A DNA stretch of 64,000 nucleotides from Pseudomonadota bacterium (GCA_016704655.1 JADIZR010000005.1:124001-188000), one strand, 5' to 3'; shown: positions 34,814 to 45,931, counted from the stretch's first letter. Program-made: numbers and translations. The notes: generated by a model not told the origin, from the letters alone.

Positions 34814-35990
34814 TCAGGTGCGCTCGAGAACCGTGGTGATGCCCTGGCCCAGGCCGATGCACATGGTGGAGATTCCGAGCGTAGCGCCCTTCTGCTCCAT
34901 CACGTTGACGAGCGAAGTCGTGATGCGCGCGCCGGAACAACCGAGCGGATGACCCAGTGCAATCGCGCCGCCATTAAGGTTCACTTTCTCGTCGAAGGTG
35001 TCCATCAGCCCGAGATCCTTGATGACGGGTAACGACTGCGCCGCAAAGGCTTCGTTCAGTTCGGCGATCTGGATGTCTTCCATCGTCAGGCCAGCGCGCT
35101 TGAGCGCCTTTTTCGTCGCCGGCACCGGGCCGTAACCCATGATCGCCGGGTCGCAGCCCGCCACGGCCATCGCGCGGATTTTCGCGCGCGGCTTGAGGCC
35201 GAGCGCCTTGGCACGCTCGTAGCTCATGACCAGCATCGCCGAGGCGCCGTCCGAAATCGCCGACGACGAACCCGCCGTGACGGTGCCGCCTTTCGGGTCG
35301 AACGCGGGCGGCAGCGCAGCCAGCGCCGCCACGGTCGTCTCTGGCCGGATCACTTCATCGATCTCGCACAGCACGCGCGCGCCGACGGCGTCGTGCCCCT
35401 CGATACCGACGATCTCATTCTTGAACCGGCCTGTCTGGGTCGCTTCCCAGGCCTTGGCATGCGACCGCGCGGCGAACTTGTCCTGCATTTCGCGCGTGAT
35501 CCCGTGCATGCGGCCCAGCATTTCGGCGGTCAGGCCCATCATGTTCGACGCCTTCGCGTACTGCGTGGACGCCGCCGGGTTCAGATCGATGCCGTGCATC
35601 ATGCCGACATGACCCATGTGCTCGACGCCGCCGATCACGAACACGTCGCCCTGGCCGGTCATGATCTGGGCAGCCGCCGTGTGCAGCGCCTGCATCGACG
35701 AACCGCACAGGCGGTTGACCGTCTGCCCGGGCACCGTGTGCGGCAGGCCGGCGAGCAACAGCGCGTTGCGGCCGATATTCATGCCCTGTTCGAGCGTCTG
35801 GTTCACGCAGCCCCAGATCACGTCCTCGACTTCATTCATGTCGAGGCCCGGGGTTGCGGCGGAACAGCGCCTTGATCAGCTCGGCCGAGAGTGCCTCGGC
35901 GCGGACGTGGCGGAACATGCCGCCCTTCGAGCGGCCCATCGCAGTGCGGACGCCATCGACGATGACGACATCGCGGGGATTGAGACTCAT
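34814..35990 (-). pseudogene. fadA: Acetyl-CoA acyltransferase (thiolase, beta subunit of the fatty-acid oxidation complex), one-base frameshift
   Basis: Two frames of one thiolase gene. The first (35990 downward, MSLNPRDVVIVDGVRT..) ends after NPG; the second, from about 35845, continues LDMNEVEDVIWGCV to the stop at 34814. Both fit E. coli FadA: catalytic Cys in NRLCGSSMQAL, then GHPLGCSGAR and MCIGLGQG. A single extra G in GGG near 35847 explains the break; without it the product is 391 residues, the FadA length. A GGAGAGA ribosome site precedes the ATG. Follows fadB by 34 bases. Most likely a sequence error, since the rest is intact. Confidence 0.85.
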
Positions 35991-36024
35991 CTTGATCTCT
36001 CCGTGTAATCCGTGAAGGCCGCGG

Positions 36025-38175
<2,151 letters not shown>

Positions 38176-38423
38176 GAGTCTCTCCCTACATCTGGTTCCG
38201 ATAAGCCGGCCAGCGCCCCGGGGAAGCGGGTGCGGCCTGACCGCGCAAGTTTGCGGCACTGCAAAACAATTTGTAATGGGGGGACATTCTTATCGTCGAC
38301 CGGGCATCGGCATCTCTCTCACCACGAGGGGGTGAGGACGCAGCGGCTCCACCTCAGCCACCCTCGCCCAGTCGGAAAATAGATTAGTAGTTTCCGCCAC
38401 TTAGCTCCATTCGCCAGCTCAGG

Positions 38424-38677
38424 TCAGTCAGCAATCTTGAGTCCGACGTCGCGTTGGAGTGCGGCGCCTTTGGATCCTTGGAACAGCAGCTGGAAGTTGT
38501 GCAGAACAGACGGCCGGTCTTCCGCAGGTGCGCCCGAACCCGAAAGTCTTGCGCTCCGTACTGGACGACAAAGTACCCAGCGCCGTACAGCTGGATGAGA
38601 ATGGCAACGACCAAAATGGCGGCGAAATTCTTCTTGCAATGCGGTAACTTGCCGTGGCGCCCCGGATGGACCCTCAT
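38424..38677 (-). pseudogene. Possible small membrane protein, frame broken; uncertain
   Basis: On the minus strand a frame starting at an ATG (38677) encodes one clear membrane span (about residues 18-37, 'NFAAILVVAILIQLYGAGYF') and continues VVQYGAQDFRVRAHLRKTG. Around 38500 a shift to another frame gives a well-formed tail (HNFQLLFQGSKGAALQRDVG) ending at 38424, whereas the original frame becomes cysteine-rich. The piece overlaps the divergent slt start by two bases. It may be a small gene with an error, or chance. The rest of the 500-base gap (38176-38675) shows no other convincing gene. Confidence 0.25.
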
Positions 38678-40688
38678 GCAGACCGCACCGCGCCTCATTA
38701 CGCTGCTGTTCTTCACCCTTCTCGCGTTGGGCTCATCCGCGCGCGCGAACGACGCCACCACCCCGAAGCACGTGCGCGAGGCTTTCGTTGCGGCCATGGC
38801 TGCCGTGACTGCCGCCCCCTTCGTCCCGGCCGGCGGCGATTCCGAGGCCCTGCAGCGCTATCCGCTCTACTCCTACCTGCTGGCGGCGCGACTGAGTGGA
38901 CAGCTGGCGCTGATACGCCCCGTTGCGGCGCAGCCGGGCGGCGACCCGCGACTCCCGCTCGACGACGAGATCGCCGCGTTTCTCGCACAACAGGAGGATC
39001 GGCCAGTAGCACGGAAACTGCGATCGGCGTGGCTGGCCCATCTCGCTGAGCGACAGGCCTGGCCGACATACCTCGCGCAGTACCGCGAGGACCGGGACAC
39101 GCAATCCACGTTGCGCTGCCATTGGCTCGCCGCGCGCGTCGCACTGGGCCAGACCGATGGGTTGGAGGCAGAGCTGACCGACACGTGGCTCACTGCCAGG
39201 AGCCTGCCCGACGCCTGCGATCCGGCGCTCGCCTGGTGGCGCGCACGGGGCGGACCGGGTGACGTCCTGGTCGAACGGCGTGCCCGCCTGGCGCTCGAAG
39301 CGGGTGAAGCCGGGCTCGCGCGGTTCCTTGCAAAGTCGCTGCCCGCTGCACGCGCGGCTCCACTGCTGCAATGGGCTGCCCTGATCGAGCAACCCGGGCG
39401 TGAGATTCCGGCGCTGATCGCACAACCTGTGAAAGATGTCGAGCCACAAGCGCTCGCGGACGGCTGGTCGCGCTACGCGCGTGCGGACGCCGAGGCGGCA
39501 GCGGCCGCGTTCCCGGCATTGGCGCAATCCCGCGGGCTCGACCGGCGCGCTGCTGGGCCTTACGCCCTGTCCGTCGCCCTCGCGCTGTCGTGGAGTCGTC
39601 ATCCGCGCGCGCTCGAGTTCTTCCGCCTGGCGCACGCCGACGACTTCGACGAGCGCGCCCACGAGTGGCACGCCCGCGCCGCGCTCTGGGCCGGTGACTG
39701 GCGCGAAGTGGCGGCGGCAACCGCCGCGATGCCCGGTGACATGCGTGACCAGCCACGCTGGCGCTACTGGTCGGCGCGGGCGAGCGAGCAGCTCGGCGAT
39801 ATTGCCCAGGCACGCGAGCTGTATGCCGCCGTCGTCCCGACCGACAACTGGTATGCCGCGCACGCGGCCGCCCGATTGGACCGCAAGTTCACGCCGCGAC
39901 TCGAACCGCTCGCGCTCAACGACGCCGAGGTCGATGCGCTGGCGGCCGAAGCCGCCTTCGTCCGCACGCGCGAGCTCCTGCTCTGCGACATGGGCGCCGA
40001 GGCGACGGCGGAATGGCGCGCCGCGTACGACGAGTTGCCACCGTCGCGGCAGGTGCAGGCCGTGGGTCTCGCGTCCCGCTGGGGCTGGCACGACCAGGCC
40101 ATCGCCACCGCGGCACGCCAGAAGCTGTTCAACGATTACGACCTGCTGTACCCGCGGCCGTTCGACGCTGAGGTACGCAGCGCCAGCCGGCGCACGGGAC
40201 TGCCCAAGGAACTGATCTACGCGATCATCCGGCAGGAGAGCCTGTTTCGCGCCGACGCGGCGTCGAGTGCCGGCGCGATCGGGCTGATGCAGTTGCTGCC
40301 CGAGACGGCGCGACTGACCGCGCGACGCGCCGGCTTGCCCGAGCCGACGCGAGCTCAGCTCACCAAGCCCACCGTGAACATCCCGCTGGGATCCGAGTTC
40401 CTGGCGAGCCTGGTCCAGCGCTTCGAAGGCGAGACGGCGTTGGCCGCCGCCGGTTACAACGCCGGGCCCAACGCTGCCCGGCGCTGGCGACCTGCTGCAC
40501 CGATGGATCTCGACGTCTGGGTCGAGAACATCCCGTTCAACGAAACTCGCGCCTACGTGCAACGCGTGGCATGGCATGCGCTGGTGTTCGCGTGGCTCGC
40601 GGACCGCAAGCCGCGCGAAGTGAACGACTGGCAGCGTGCCGTGCGTCCTGCAGCGTCGACGGCCGTGGCCATGACCGCATCGCAGTGA
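38676..40688 (+). CDS. slt: Soluble lytic murein transglycosylase
   Basis: A 670-residue periplasmic enzyme that cuts peptidoglycan glycan strands to 1,6-anhydro products. A signal peptide (MQTAPRLITLLFFTLLALGSSARA) leads into a helical-repeat doughnut (about 40-480) and a C-terminal lysozyme-like domain with the catalytic Glu521 in IIRQESLFR, followed by SSAGAIGLMQLLP and 'AAGYNAGPNAARRW'. The ATG at 38676 places the signal peptide at the N-terminus; upstream in-frame sequence does not look coding. Size matches Slt70-type proteins. Confidence 0.95.
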   Translation: MQTAPRLITLLFFTLLALGSSARANDATTPKHVREAFVAAMAAVTAAPFVPAGGDSEALQRYPLYSYLLAARLSGQLALIRPVAAQPGGDPRLPLDDEIAAFLAQQEDRPVARKLRSAWLAHLAERQAWPTYLAQYREDRDTQSTLRCHWLAARVALGQTDGLEAELTDTWLTARSLPDACDPALAWWRARGGPGDVLVERRARLALEAGEAGLARFLAKSLPAARAAPLLQWAALIEQPGREIPALIAQPVKDVEPQALADGWSRYARADAEAAAAAFPALAQSRGLDRRAAGPYALSVALALSWSRHPRALEFFRLAHADDFDERAHEWHARAALWAGDWREVAAATAAMPGDMRDQPRWRYWSARASEQLGDIAQARELYAAVVPTDNWYAAHAAARLDRKFTPRLEPLALNDAEVDALAAEAAFVRTRELLLCDMGAEATAEWRAAYDELPPSRQVQAVGLASRWGWHDQAIATAARQKLFNDYDLLYPRPFDAEVRSASRRTGLPKELIYAIIRQESLFRADAASSAGAIGLMQLLPETARLTARRAGLPEPTRAQLTKPTVNIPLGSEFLASLVQRFEGETALAAAGYNAGPNAARRWRPAAPMDLDVWVENIPFNETRAYVQRVAWHALVFAWLADRKPREVNDWQRAVRPAASTAVAMTASQ

Positions 40689-40700
40689 GCACCGTCCGAA

Positions 40701-41279
40701 TCAGGCGCAGGCCCGCCATTCGGCGATGAAATCACCGCTGGGCGTGCCGTCGCAATCGGCAAACACGCACCAGACCGCTGCTGCTTCCGCCGCGTTCAGT
40801 CGTCCCCGCAAACCGGCCAGCCGCTCGTTGATCGTGACGTCCCCCAGTTGCAGTAGCGCGACGAAAACGGCGACCCGGTTCAACGCCAGTCCGCGGCGAA
40901 TCCAGTCCAGCGCGTCGCCTGCCACCAGTTCACGGCGCTCGATGCTGACCGGCGTTCCGCCGAGGTAGCCCAGCACGGCTTCGCGGACCAGCCCCGGATC
41001 CGTTTCGCCGAGCGCGACGGTCAGCCAGGCGCGGGACGTGGTCTCGTCGCGTCGCACAGCCCCGCGCAACTCTGCGACGACCCGGCTTCGCTGCGTCACG
41101 CTGGCCGACCGTAACTCCTGCCAATAGCGCATGAGTGCAGCGGTGACAGCCGCTGGCGTGGCGCCGCGAGCGCCCGCAAGAATCAATGCGCGCAGCAGTG
41201 CGCGATGCGCCGGGACATCGGCGCGTTCCGGCTGCGGTGCCGAGCGCGTAGCCACGGCGTGCTGAGACTGGATCGACAT
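40701..41279 (-). CDS. Hypothetical protein (192 aa)
   Basis: A 192-residue protein starting MSIQSQHAVATRSAPQ, alanine- and leucine-rich, mostly helical in appearance ('HRALLRALILAGARGATPAAVTAALMRYW'), ending FIAEWRACA. No signal peptide or membrane span. AGGAGG lies 8 bases before the ATG. It resembles no family I know. On the same strand, about 90 bases upstream, is the terminator of the candidate small RNA, so that RNA may be its leader or an independent transcript. Confidence 0.7.
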   Translation of the reverse strand: MSIQSQHAVATRSAPQPERADVPAHRALLRALILAGARGATPAAVTAALMRYWQELRSASVTQRSRVVAELRGAVRRDETTSRAWLTVALGETDPGLVREAVLGYLGGTPVSIERRELVAGDALDWIRRGLALNRVAVFVALLQLGDVTINERLAGLRGRLNAAEAAAVWCVFADCDGTPSGDFIAEWRACA

Positions 41280-41370
41280 GTTCAAAACCTCCTGGCCCGA
41301 GGGCGTTGCCAACTGGCCGGAAGGACGAGGCGTAACTCGCGGCGTGTCATCGAGGGGAGGTTCGCAAACG

Positions 41371-41405
41371 AAAAACCCTCCACCGCATGACGCGCCGGAG
41401 GGTCC
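41371..41405 (-). terminator. Strong intrinsic terminator on the minus strand
   Basis: Read on the minus strand: GGACCCTCC at 41405-41397 pairs with GGAGGGT at 41381-41375, around a loop that itself contains GCGCG/TGCG, followed directly by five Ts (41375-41371). This is a textbook stem-plus-U-tract and is the best terminator in the window. Confidence 0.75.
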
Positions 41406-41521
41406 AGTGAGTTTGCACCCGCTTCGTTGCCTGCCGGCCGCATCCGCACCTTGCGGTGCGAGCCACCTTGCCCGGGAAGGCAGGTTGGCCTGGGCGCGGA
41501 AAACGCCCTGTCTTGATGCTG
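41371..41521 (-). ncRNA. Candidate structured small RNA, unidentified
   Basis: A 150-base non-coding stretch on the minus strand between a -10-like TATAAT (41528-41533) and a strong intrinsic terminator (41371-41405). Predicted by eye: hairpin GGGCG/CGCCC near 41490-41510; a stem CCTGCC/GGCAGG enclosing CGCACC-GCAA-GGTGCG, a GNRA-capped hairpin at 41445-41460; then the terminator stem. No known riboswitch or RNA (SRP, 6S, RNase P, tmRNA, TPP, cobalamin, FMN, c-di-GMP) matches its core. It ends about 90 bases before the hypothetical gene at 40701-41279, so it could be a regulatory leader with an attenuator, or an independent small RNA. Confidence 0.5.
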
Positions 41522-41527
41522 GGGCGG

Positions 41528-41556
41528 ATTATAGCCGAGCAGTCGCCGCCGTAAAG
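41528..41556 (-). promoter_or_regulatory. Sigma-70-like promoter for the candidate RNA
   Basis: On the minus strand TATAAT at 41533-41528 is preceded, with a 16-base spacer, by TTTACG (41555-41550), which shares four bases with TTGACA. A start near 41521 would give an RNA of about 150 bases up to the terminator. Confidence 0.45.
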
Positions 41557-41599
41557 GTCCGGACTATCCGCAGTTGCCGGCGGCGCGCCTGCATCCGCC

Positions 41600-42184
41600 T
41601 CAGGGTTGCACGCCGTACAGCGCCTGCAGCAGCGCATGCGTCGGCACGAAGACGAACGCAACGAAAGCGAGGAAGAGCAGCGTCACGTAGGTCGCGGGCG
41701 ACAACGACGACCGGCGCGCACCGAAGCCGTGGGTCCAGTTGATGTTGCGTTCAGGCGTGCTGACCGCGCGGCTCCACGGCAGTACGACCGCAGCCAGCAC
41801 AACGGCGCCCGCCAGGCCCGCCCGCGCGTCGTACCCGTACTCGCGCACCATCCACAGCAGTACCAGAGGCAACGGCACGTGAAACAGCGACAGGCCACGC
41901 AGCAGTCGCGGACGCTCGGGCTCGAACATGTAATCCGTCAGGCCTGTGATGCGGCGACGCAACGTCAAGCGCGCCACGAAGTCCACGTTCCAGAGAATCT
42001 CGGGCACCAGCACCGCGACGGCCAGCACGCTCGCCAGCGCTGAACTCTGCAGCCAGAGTGCCGGCACCGCGCCGATGAACGCGATGTCGGAGAACCACAG
42101 GAAGTTGCGCCAGCTGTAGTGGCGCCACCAGATCGCGACCACGAGCAGGACGAATGCCGTGTATGCGATCTTGAACGTGAGCAT
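41600..42184 (-). CDS. Hypothetical polytopic membrane protein (194 aa)
   Basis: A 194-residue protein with about six membrane spans starting MLTFKIAYTAFVLLVVAIWWRHYSW and several aromatic stretches ('NFLWFSDIAFIG', 'LWNVDFVARLTL', 'NINWTHGFG'). The motif pattern with conserved Asp in FSDIAF and 'WNVDF' hints at an integral membrane enzyme, but I do not recognise a family. Upstream of the candidate RNA on the same strand. Nothing else known. Confidence 0.65.
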   Translation of the reverse strand: MLTFKIAYTAFVLLVVAIWWRHYSWRNFLWFSDIAFIGAVPALWLQSSALASVLAVAVLVPEILWNVDFVARLTLRRRITGLTDYMFEPERPRLLRGLSLFHVPLPLVLLWMVREYGYDARAGLAGAVVLAAVVLPWSRAVSTPERNINWTHGFGARRSSLSPATYVTLLFLAFVAFVFVPTHALLQALYGVQP

Positions 42185-42349
42185 GGCCCGGCACCGGCCG
42201 CGGAGGCGGCGCCGGCCACCTTAGCAGACGAAGTGCGACGAGTCGCCTGCACGGCGCGACCAAGCGACGGCAAAACGCGCGGCAGCGGAGTCAAACTCAA
42301 TGCGCGGTGAATGGAAGCGCATCGATCGACACACTCAGGAGAGAACGTC

Positions 42350-42712
42350 ATGCAAACGAACACACAGCGAACCCGGATGCTCGTCACGATGATCGCCTGC
42401 GCGGCGACGGCTGGATTCGTCACCACGGCACGGGCCGGCGACTCAGCCAGGACCAAGGCCCACTACGACAGCGTCGTGGTGCAGTACTCGGACCTCGACC
42501 TCAACGGCGTCGCCGGCAACAAGGTGCTGTATGCGAGACTGTCGGCGGCGGCAGAACGCGCCTGCGGCAACGATCCGCATGCAAGGGACTTGCAGCGTCG
42601 GATGCAGTACCGCGCGTGCTACGACAGCGCACTGAACCGGGCGGTCGACAAGGTCGGCAGCCGCGAACTGCAGGCGCTGCACGCGATGGGCGACTCGCAG
42701 AACGTGGGTTGA
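42350..42712 (+). CDS. UrcA family protein
   Basis: A 120-residue exported protein: signal peptide (MQTNTQRTRMLVTMIACAATAGFVTTARA), then the UrcA core 'VVVQYSDLDLNGVAGNKVLYARLSAAAERACG' (quoted in pieces: YSDLDLN, ARLSAAAERACG) and 'CYDSALNRAVDKVGS'. Two or more cysteines could form disulphides. UrcA proteins are exported, abundant in Sphingomonas, Caulobacter and some Gammaproteobacteria, and of unknown function. AGGAGAG lies 6 bases before the ATG. Confidence 0.85.
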   Translation: MQTNTQRTRMLVTMIACAATAGFVTTARAGDSARTKAHYDSVVVQYSDLDLNGVAGNKVLYARLSAAAERACGNDPHARDLQRRMQYRACYDSALNRAVDKVGSRELQALHAMGDSQNVG

Positions 42713-42785
42713 GCGATCAGGAAGGTCATCGATGCAGGGCGGAGTCACAAGGAAGTGACCCGCCTTGTCTCGAGCGGCGCGCCAG

Positions 42786-43466
42786 CTAGCCGACGACCCG
42801 AGCCACCGGAAATACCATCTCGAAGCCTTCGATACGCGCCGCCGTAAGCACGGTTGCGCGCGACAGGTCCGGGAACAATTCCGGGTCGAAGCACCACCGG
42901 CGCAGCCGGCAAAGTCGCAGGCTGCCCGTGGCTTCGGGCCGGTAATAACAGGTCCTGCCATCGCGCCGCTGTGCGAGGGTACCGAGTCTGCGCGGGACCC
43001 AGGCTGTGCTGAGCGGCAGCCGCACACCCGTCGGCTCGGTGAATTCGAGCGAGCACACTTCCCTGCCTTCGCTGGTCACGCGCCAGTGGTCGCCTGTTTC
43101 GCTGCGGGTCCAGTCGAAGTCGGCCCGATCTTTCGGAATGCCCCAGTTGTTGCGTCCGTTGACGACGCTTTCCCAGGTCGACACCAGGATGCGGCTGATG
43201 GAGGGATGGCGCGCGTCGCCGAAATGCATCGTGCCCGGAATGAAGAGCAGCTCGCGGTAAGGACCGCAGGGCGCCTCGTCGTAAACGACGCACATCAGCA
43301 CGGCAAACGCCGATTTCACCGTGGCACAGAGATCGGCGGGGACGAAAGCCGTCCTTGCTGGATCACCGGCGGGCAACCGCAGCGCCACCATCCACGCGTG
43401 TCCGCGCAGCGACCACGGCGCAGGAAAGCGCGGCACCTCAGGCGGGGACTCGTTGGAAGCCAGCAT
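42786..43466 (-). CDS. Acetoacetate decarboxylase family protein
   Basis: A 226-residue ADC-fold protein. The family blocks are 'YRELLFIPG' and 'SVVNGRNNWGIPKDRADFDW', which contain the region expected for the Schiff-base lysine (here PKDRADF). It resembles the ADC-like family used on acetoacetate or other small keto acids rather than the classical clostridial enzyme in full. It follows YhhN by only 4 bases on the minus strand. The BKACE enzyme at the other end of the window would produce acetoacetate, but a connection is speculative. Confidence 0.75.
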   Translation of the reverse strand: MLASNESPPEVPRFPAPWSLRGHAWMVALRLPAGDPARTAFVPADLCATVKSAFAVLMCVVYDEAPCGPYRELLFIPGTMHFGDARHPSISRILVSTWESVVNGRNNWGIPKDRADFDWTRSETGDHWRVTSEGREVCSLEFTEPTGVRLPLSTAWVPRRLGTLAQRRDGRTCYYRPEATGSLRLCRLRRWCFDPELFPDLSRATVLTAARIEGFEMVFPVARVVG

Positions 43467-43470
43467 CGAC

Positions 43471-44121
43471 TCAGCCGCGACTGATCACGGACGGACTCAG
43501 CGCCAGCAGCACCTGCGCGAAGTAATAGAGCGGCAACCCCCACGCGCGATTGGCGAACTCCTGGTGGACGAAGCGATCACGCGCCACCGCAACGTCGGAG
43601 GCCGTGAAGGCGATCGCACCCGCAGCAATGATCGGCGGACCGCCTGCCCCGCTGACTGCGCAGGCCAATGCCGTCATGACACCGATGACCAGGAAGTAGG
43701 CCTGCACCGGCCGACGCATGTCTACCGGCAATCTTGGACTGAGCCAGCGCCACACGCCCGACAGCGCCAGCACCAGCGTCACTGCCGCGACGGCCAACCA
43801 GGGCAGGCTGCGCGGCTGCGTCAGGAAGGCAGCCGCAAAGGCGACGTGCCCGGCGAGGAACGCAAACACACCTGCCCGGAACACCGCGAGGCGACCCTCG
43901 GGGATCAACAGGACGTCACCGAGCAGGCAGAGACCGAGGCCGAGCAGGATCAGCCGCCCGTAGTCCGAGTCGAGCGCGCCCGAGATCGCGGCGACCGCGA
44001 TGAACGCCGCCGAAGCGACCGGCTTCGTGAACCACTTGCCAACCTGTGAATTGCGCCGCTCGGCGACCAGCAGTGCGGCAACGGCTGCCACGCAGATGAC
44101 GATCGATGCAGTCGAGTCCAA
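43471..44121 (-). CDS. YhhN family protein (lysoplasmalogenase-like)
   Basis: A 216-residue membrane protein with about seven spans: 'KWFTKPVASAAFIAVAAISG', 'LLGLGLCLLGDVLLIPEG', 'FLAGHVAFAAAFL', 'GAIAFTASDVAVARDRF' and 'WGLPLYYFAQVLLAL', the marks of the YhhN/TMEM86 family, whose animal members hydrolyse lysoplasmalogen. TTG 44121 has GGGAG 7 bases upstream and fits the family start; an ATG at 44202 would add residues and nearly overlap the divergent patatin promoter. Followed 4 bases later by the ADC-like gene. Confidence 0.8.
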   Translation of the reverse strand: MDSTASIVICVAAVAALLVAERRNSQVGKWFTKPVASAAFIAVAAISGALDSDYGRLILLGLGLCLLGDVLLIPEGRLAVFRAGVFAFLAGHVAFAAAFLTQPRSLPWLAVAAVTLVLALSGVWRWLSPRLPVDMRRPVQAYFLVIGVMTALACAVSGAGGPPIIAAGAIAFTASDVAVARDRFVHQEFANRAWGLPLYYFAQVLLALSPSVISRG

Positions 44122-44212
44122 TGCCCGCTCCCAGTCGGTGGCCTGCGCCCGTTCCTGAATCGTAGCGCAGCGCTGCGGGCCCGTCGTGCGAGCTGCTAGC
44201 ATCGCTCCCCCG

Positions 44213-45292
44213 ATGAGCGATCGTTCCCGCCCATTCACCCTGCGTGCCGGCCCGCGGGCCCTGCGCCATGTGCTCGACCGTGGGCTGGCCCCGGGCGACA
44301 TCGCGTGCATCCCAGCGGCCGCCGGCGGACCCAAGGGCCTGGCGCTGCTGCCGTTCGACCGACTGCTGCTGCAACAGGGCTGGCTGCCCGAACAGCGTCC
44401 CGTGGAACTCATCGGCGCATCGGTGGGTGCGTGGCGCATGGCAGCGCTGGCGCAGGACGATCCATTGGCCGCTCTCGACCGGGTCCAGCACGCGTACGTG
44501 CACGAACAAAGCTACAGCGCGCGCCCCACACCAGCCGAAGTCAGCGCCGTCTGCCGTCGAATCGCCGCCGCCGCGCGCGGCACTGGCGACCTGCGCTGGC
44601 GACCCGGCGTGACGCTTGCCATCGTCACAGCGCGTGCGCGCGGCGCGCTGCACGATCGCGAGTCGAAGCTGGCATTCGGCCGGGCCGTGCTGAGCAATGT
44701 CGTCTCGCGCTCGCGCCTGGCCAGCTACCTGGAGCGGGTCGTGTTTCACGCGGGGCCCGGACCCAGCGTATTCGACGGCGACGCGTTCGACGAGTTTGGC
44801 CTGGTCTGCGTCAGCCTCGACGCGGCCAACGCCGAAGACGCCTTGTTGGCGTCGGGCACCATTCCTCTGCTGGCCTCCCCCGTCCGTGGCATTGCCGGCG
44901 CGCCGCCCGGGATTTACTGGGACGGGGCGCTAATCGACTACCACCTGCTGCTGCCGTATCAGCGACTGCGCTCGGCGGGGCGCATCGTTTTCTATCCGCA
45001 CTTCAACGACTTCGTGACCCCGGGCTGGCTGGACAAGCACCTGCCGTGGCGTCGCTCGCCCCGCACCCATCCGTGGCTCGACGACATGTTGCTCGTCGCT
45101 CCCTCACCCGCCTTCCTGGCCACGCTGCCGCACGGCAAGCTGCCGGAACGGCAGGATTTCTATCGCTACGGGCCCGACCACGCGGGCAGGATCCGTGCGT
45201 GGCAAACGGCCATTGCGGAGTGCGGCCGGTTCGCCGCTGCGGTGCTCGGCTGGATGGAGCGGCCGGACCCGACGTTGATCGAGCCAATCTGA
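44213..45292 (+). CDS. Patatin-like phospholipase
   Basis: A 359-residue lipid acyl hydrolase. It has the glycine-rich oxyanion segment 'AAGGPKGLALLPFD', the nucleophile elbow GASVG, and the catalytic aspartate in 'YWDGALIDYH'. Patatins use a Ser-Asp dyad to remove acyl chains from lipids. It lies 24 bases before the DOMON-like gene in the same direction, starting a run of four genes that ends in glpD; release of acyl chains would leave glycerol phosphate, which GlpD/GlpK can use (inference). Confidence 0.85.
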   Translation: MSDRSRPFTLRAGPRALRHVLDRGLAPGDIACIPAAAGGPKGLALLPFDRLLLQQGWLPEQRPVELIGASVGAWRMAALAQDDPLAALDRVQHAYVHEQSYSARPTPAEVSAVCRRIAAAARGTGDLRWRPGVTLAIVTARARGALHDRESKLAFGRAVLSNVVSRSRLASYLERVVFHAGPGPSVFDGDAFDEFGLVCVSLDAANAEDALLASGTIPLLASPVRGIAGAPPGIYWDGALIDYHLLLPYQRLRSAGRIVFYPHFNDFVTPGWLDKHLPWRRSPRTHPWLDDMLLVAPSPAFLATLPHGKLPERQDFYRYGPDHAGRIRAWQTAIAECGRFAAAVLGWMERPDPTLIEPI

Positions 45293-45316
45293 GCCGGTCC
45301 CATTAGAATCGGTCCG

Positions 45317-45931
45317 ATGCGAAGAACACAGCCCCAGACGGTCGCCCTGGCCTGCCACCCGTCCAGCCCGAGCACCGCGGTGCGTGGCATCACCGCGAGC
45401 GCGCGCATCGGCGGCGCCGGCAAGCTCGCCGTGCGGTTTGTGCTCGACGCCGAAATGTCGCAGGTCGTGCTGCCGAAGCTGCGTCCCGCCACACGCACCG
45501 ACGAACTCTGGCGGCACACGTGCTTCGAGGTCTTCGTCGCCCTCCCCGACAGCGATGCGTACTGTGAACTCAATTTCTCACCGTCGACCGAGTGGGCAAT
45601 GTACGGATTCGTCGCCTATCGGCGCGGCATGACGCCGATCGAAGTGCGGCGGCCCCCGCGTGTGGCGGTGCGACCCACCCAGCGGAGCCTGGTACTCACG
45701 GCCGTGACTTACCTTGCCGAACTGCCGATGCCGCAGCCCGGGTCGCCGTTGCGAGCAGGCGCTGCGGCCGTCGTCGAAGAAAAGGACGGACGGCTGACGT
45801 ACTGGGCGCTCACGCATCCCTCCGCGCTGCCCGACTTCCATCACCGGCTGGGCTTCGTGCTCCAGGTCGGCAAGCAACCGGCCGGCTCGACGGACTTGCT
45901 GCGCGACGCAGTGCGGAACCCGGGCTCGTGA
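45317..45931 (+). CDS. DOMON-like domain protein
   Basis: A 204-residue protein matching the bacterial DOMON-like family: 'LWRHTCFEVFVALPDSDAYCELNFSPSTEWAMYGF' (pieces FEVFVAL, NFSPSTEWA), 'RPTQRSLVLTAV', and 'TYWALTHPSALPDFHHRLGF'. DOMON domains are beta-sandwiches that bind haem or sugars. No signal peptide, so it is probably cytoplasmic. It overlaps the next gene by 4 bases (GTGA), so the two are cotranslated. Confidence 0.8.
   Translation: MRRTQPQTVALACHPSSPSTAVRGITASARIGGAGKLAVRFVLDAEMSQVVLPKLRPATRTDELWRHTCFEVFVALPDSDAYCELNFSPSTEWAMYGFVAYRRGMTPIEVRRPPRVAVRPTQRSLVLTAVTYLAELPMPQPGSPLRAGAAAVVEEKDGRLTYWALTHPSALPDFHHRLGFVLQVGKQPAGSTDLLRDAVRNPGS

Noticed and set aside
35830..35860. Programmed ribosomal frameshift in fadA
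   Set aside because: No slippery heptamer or following structure evident, and thiolases are not known to use frameshifting; a one-base error is simpler.
41371..41521. SRP, 6S, tmRNA or RNase P RNA
   Set aside because: The invariant cores (for example AGGTCCGGAAGGAAGCAGCC of SRP) are absent on either strand; neither length nor fold fits.
41347..41661. A reading frame across the candidate RNA and the end of the membrane protein
   Set aside because: Arginine- and cysteine-rich, no ribosome site, and overlaps both the terminator and a real gene.
42786..43466. Classical acetoacetate decarboxylase (adc)
   Set aside because: Only family blocks match; the active-site lysine pair cannot be assigned with certainty, so no gene symbol was given.
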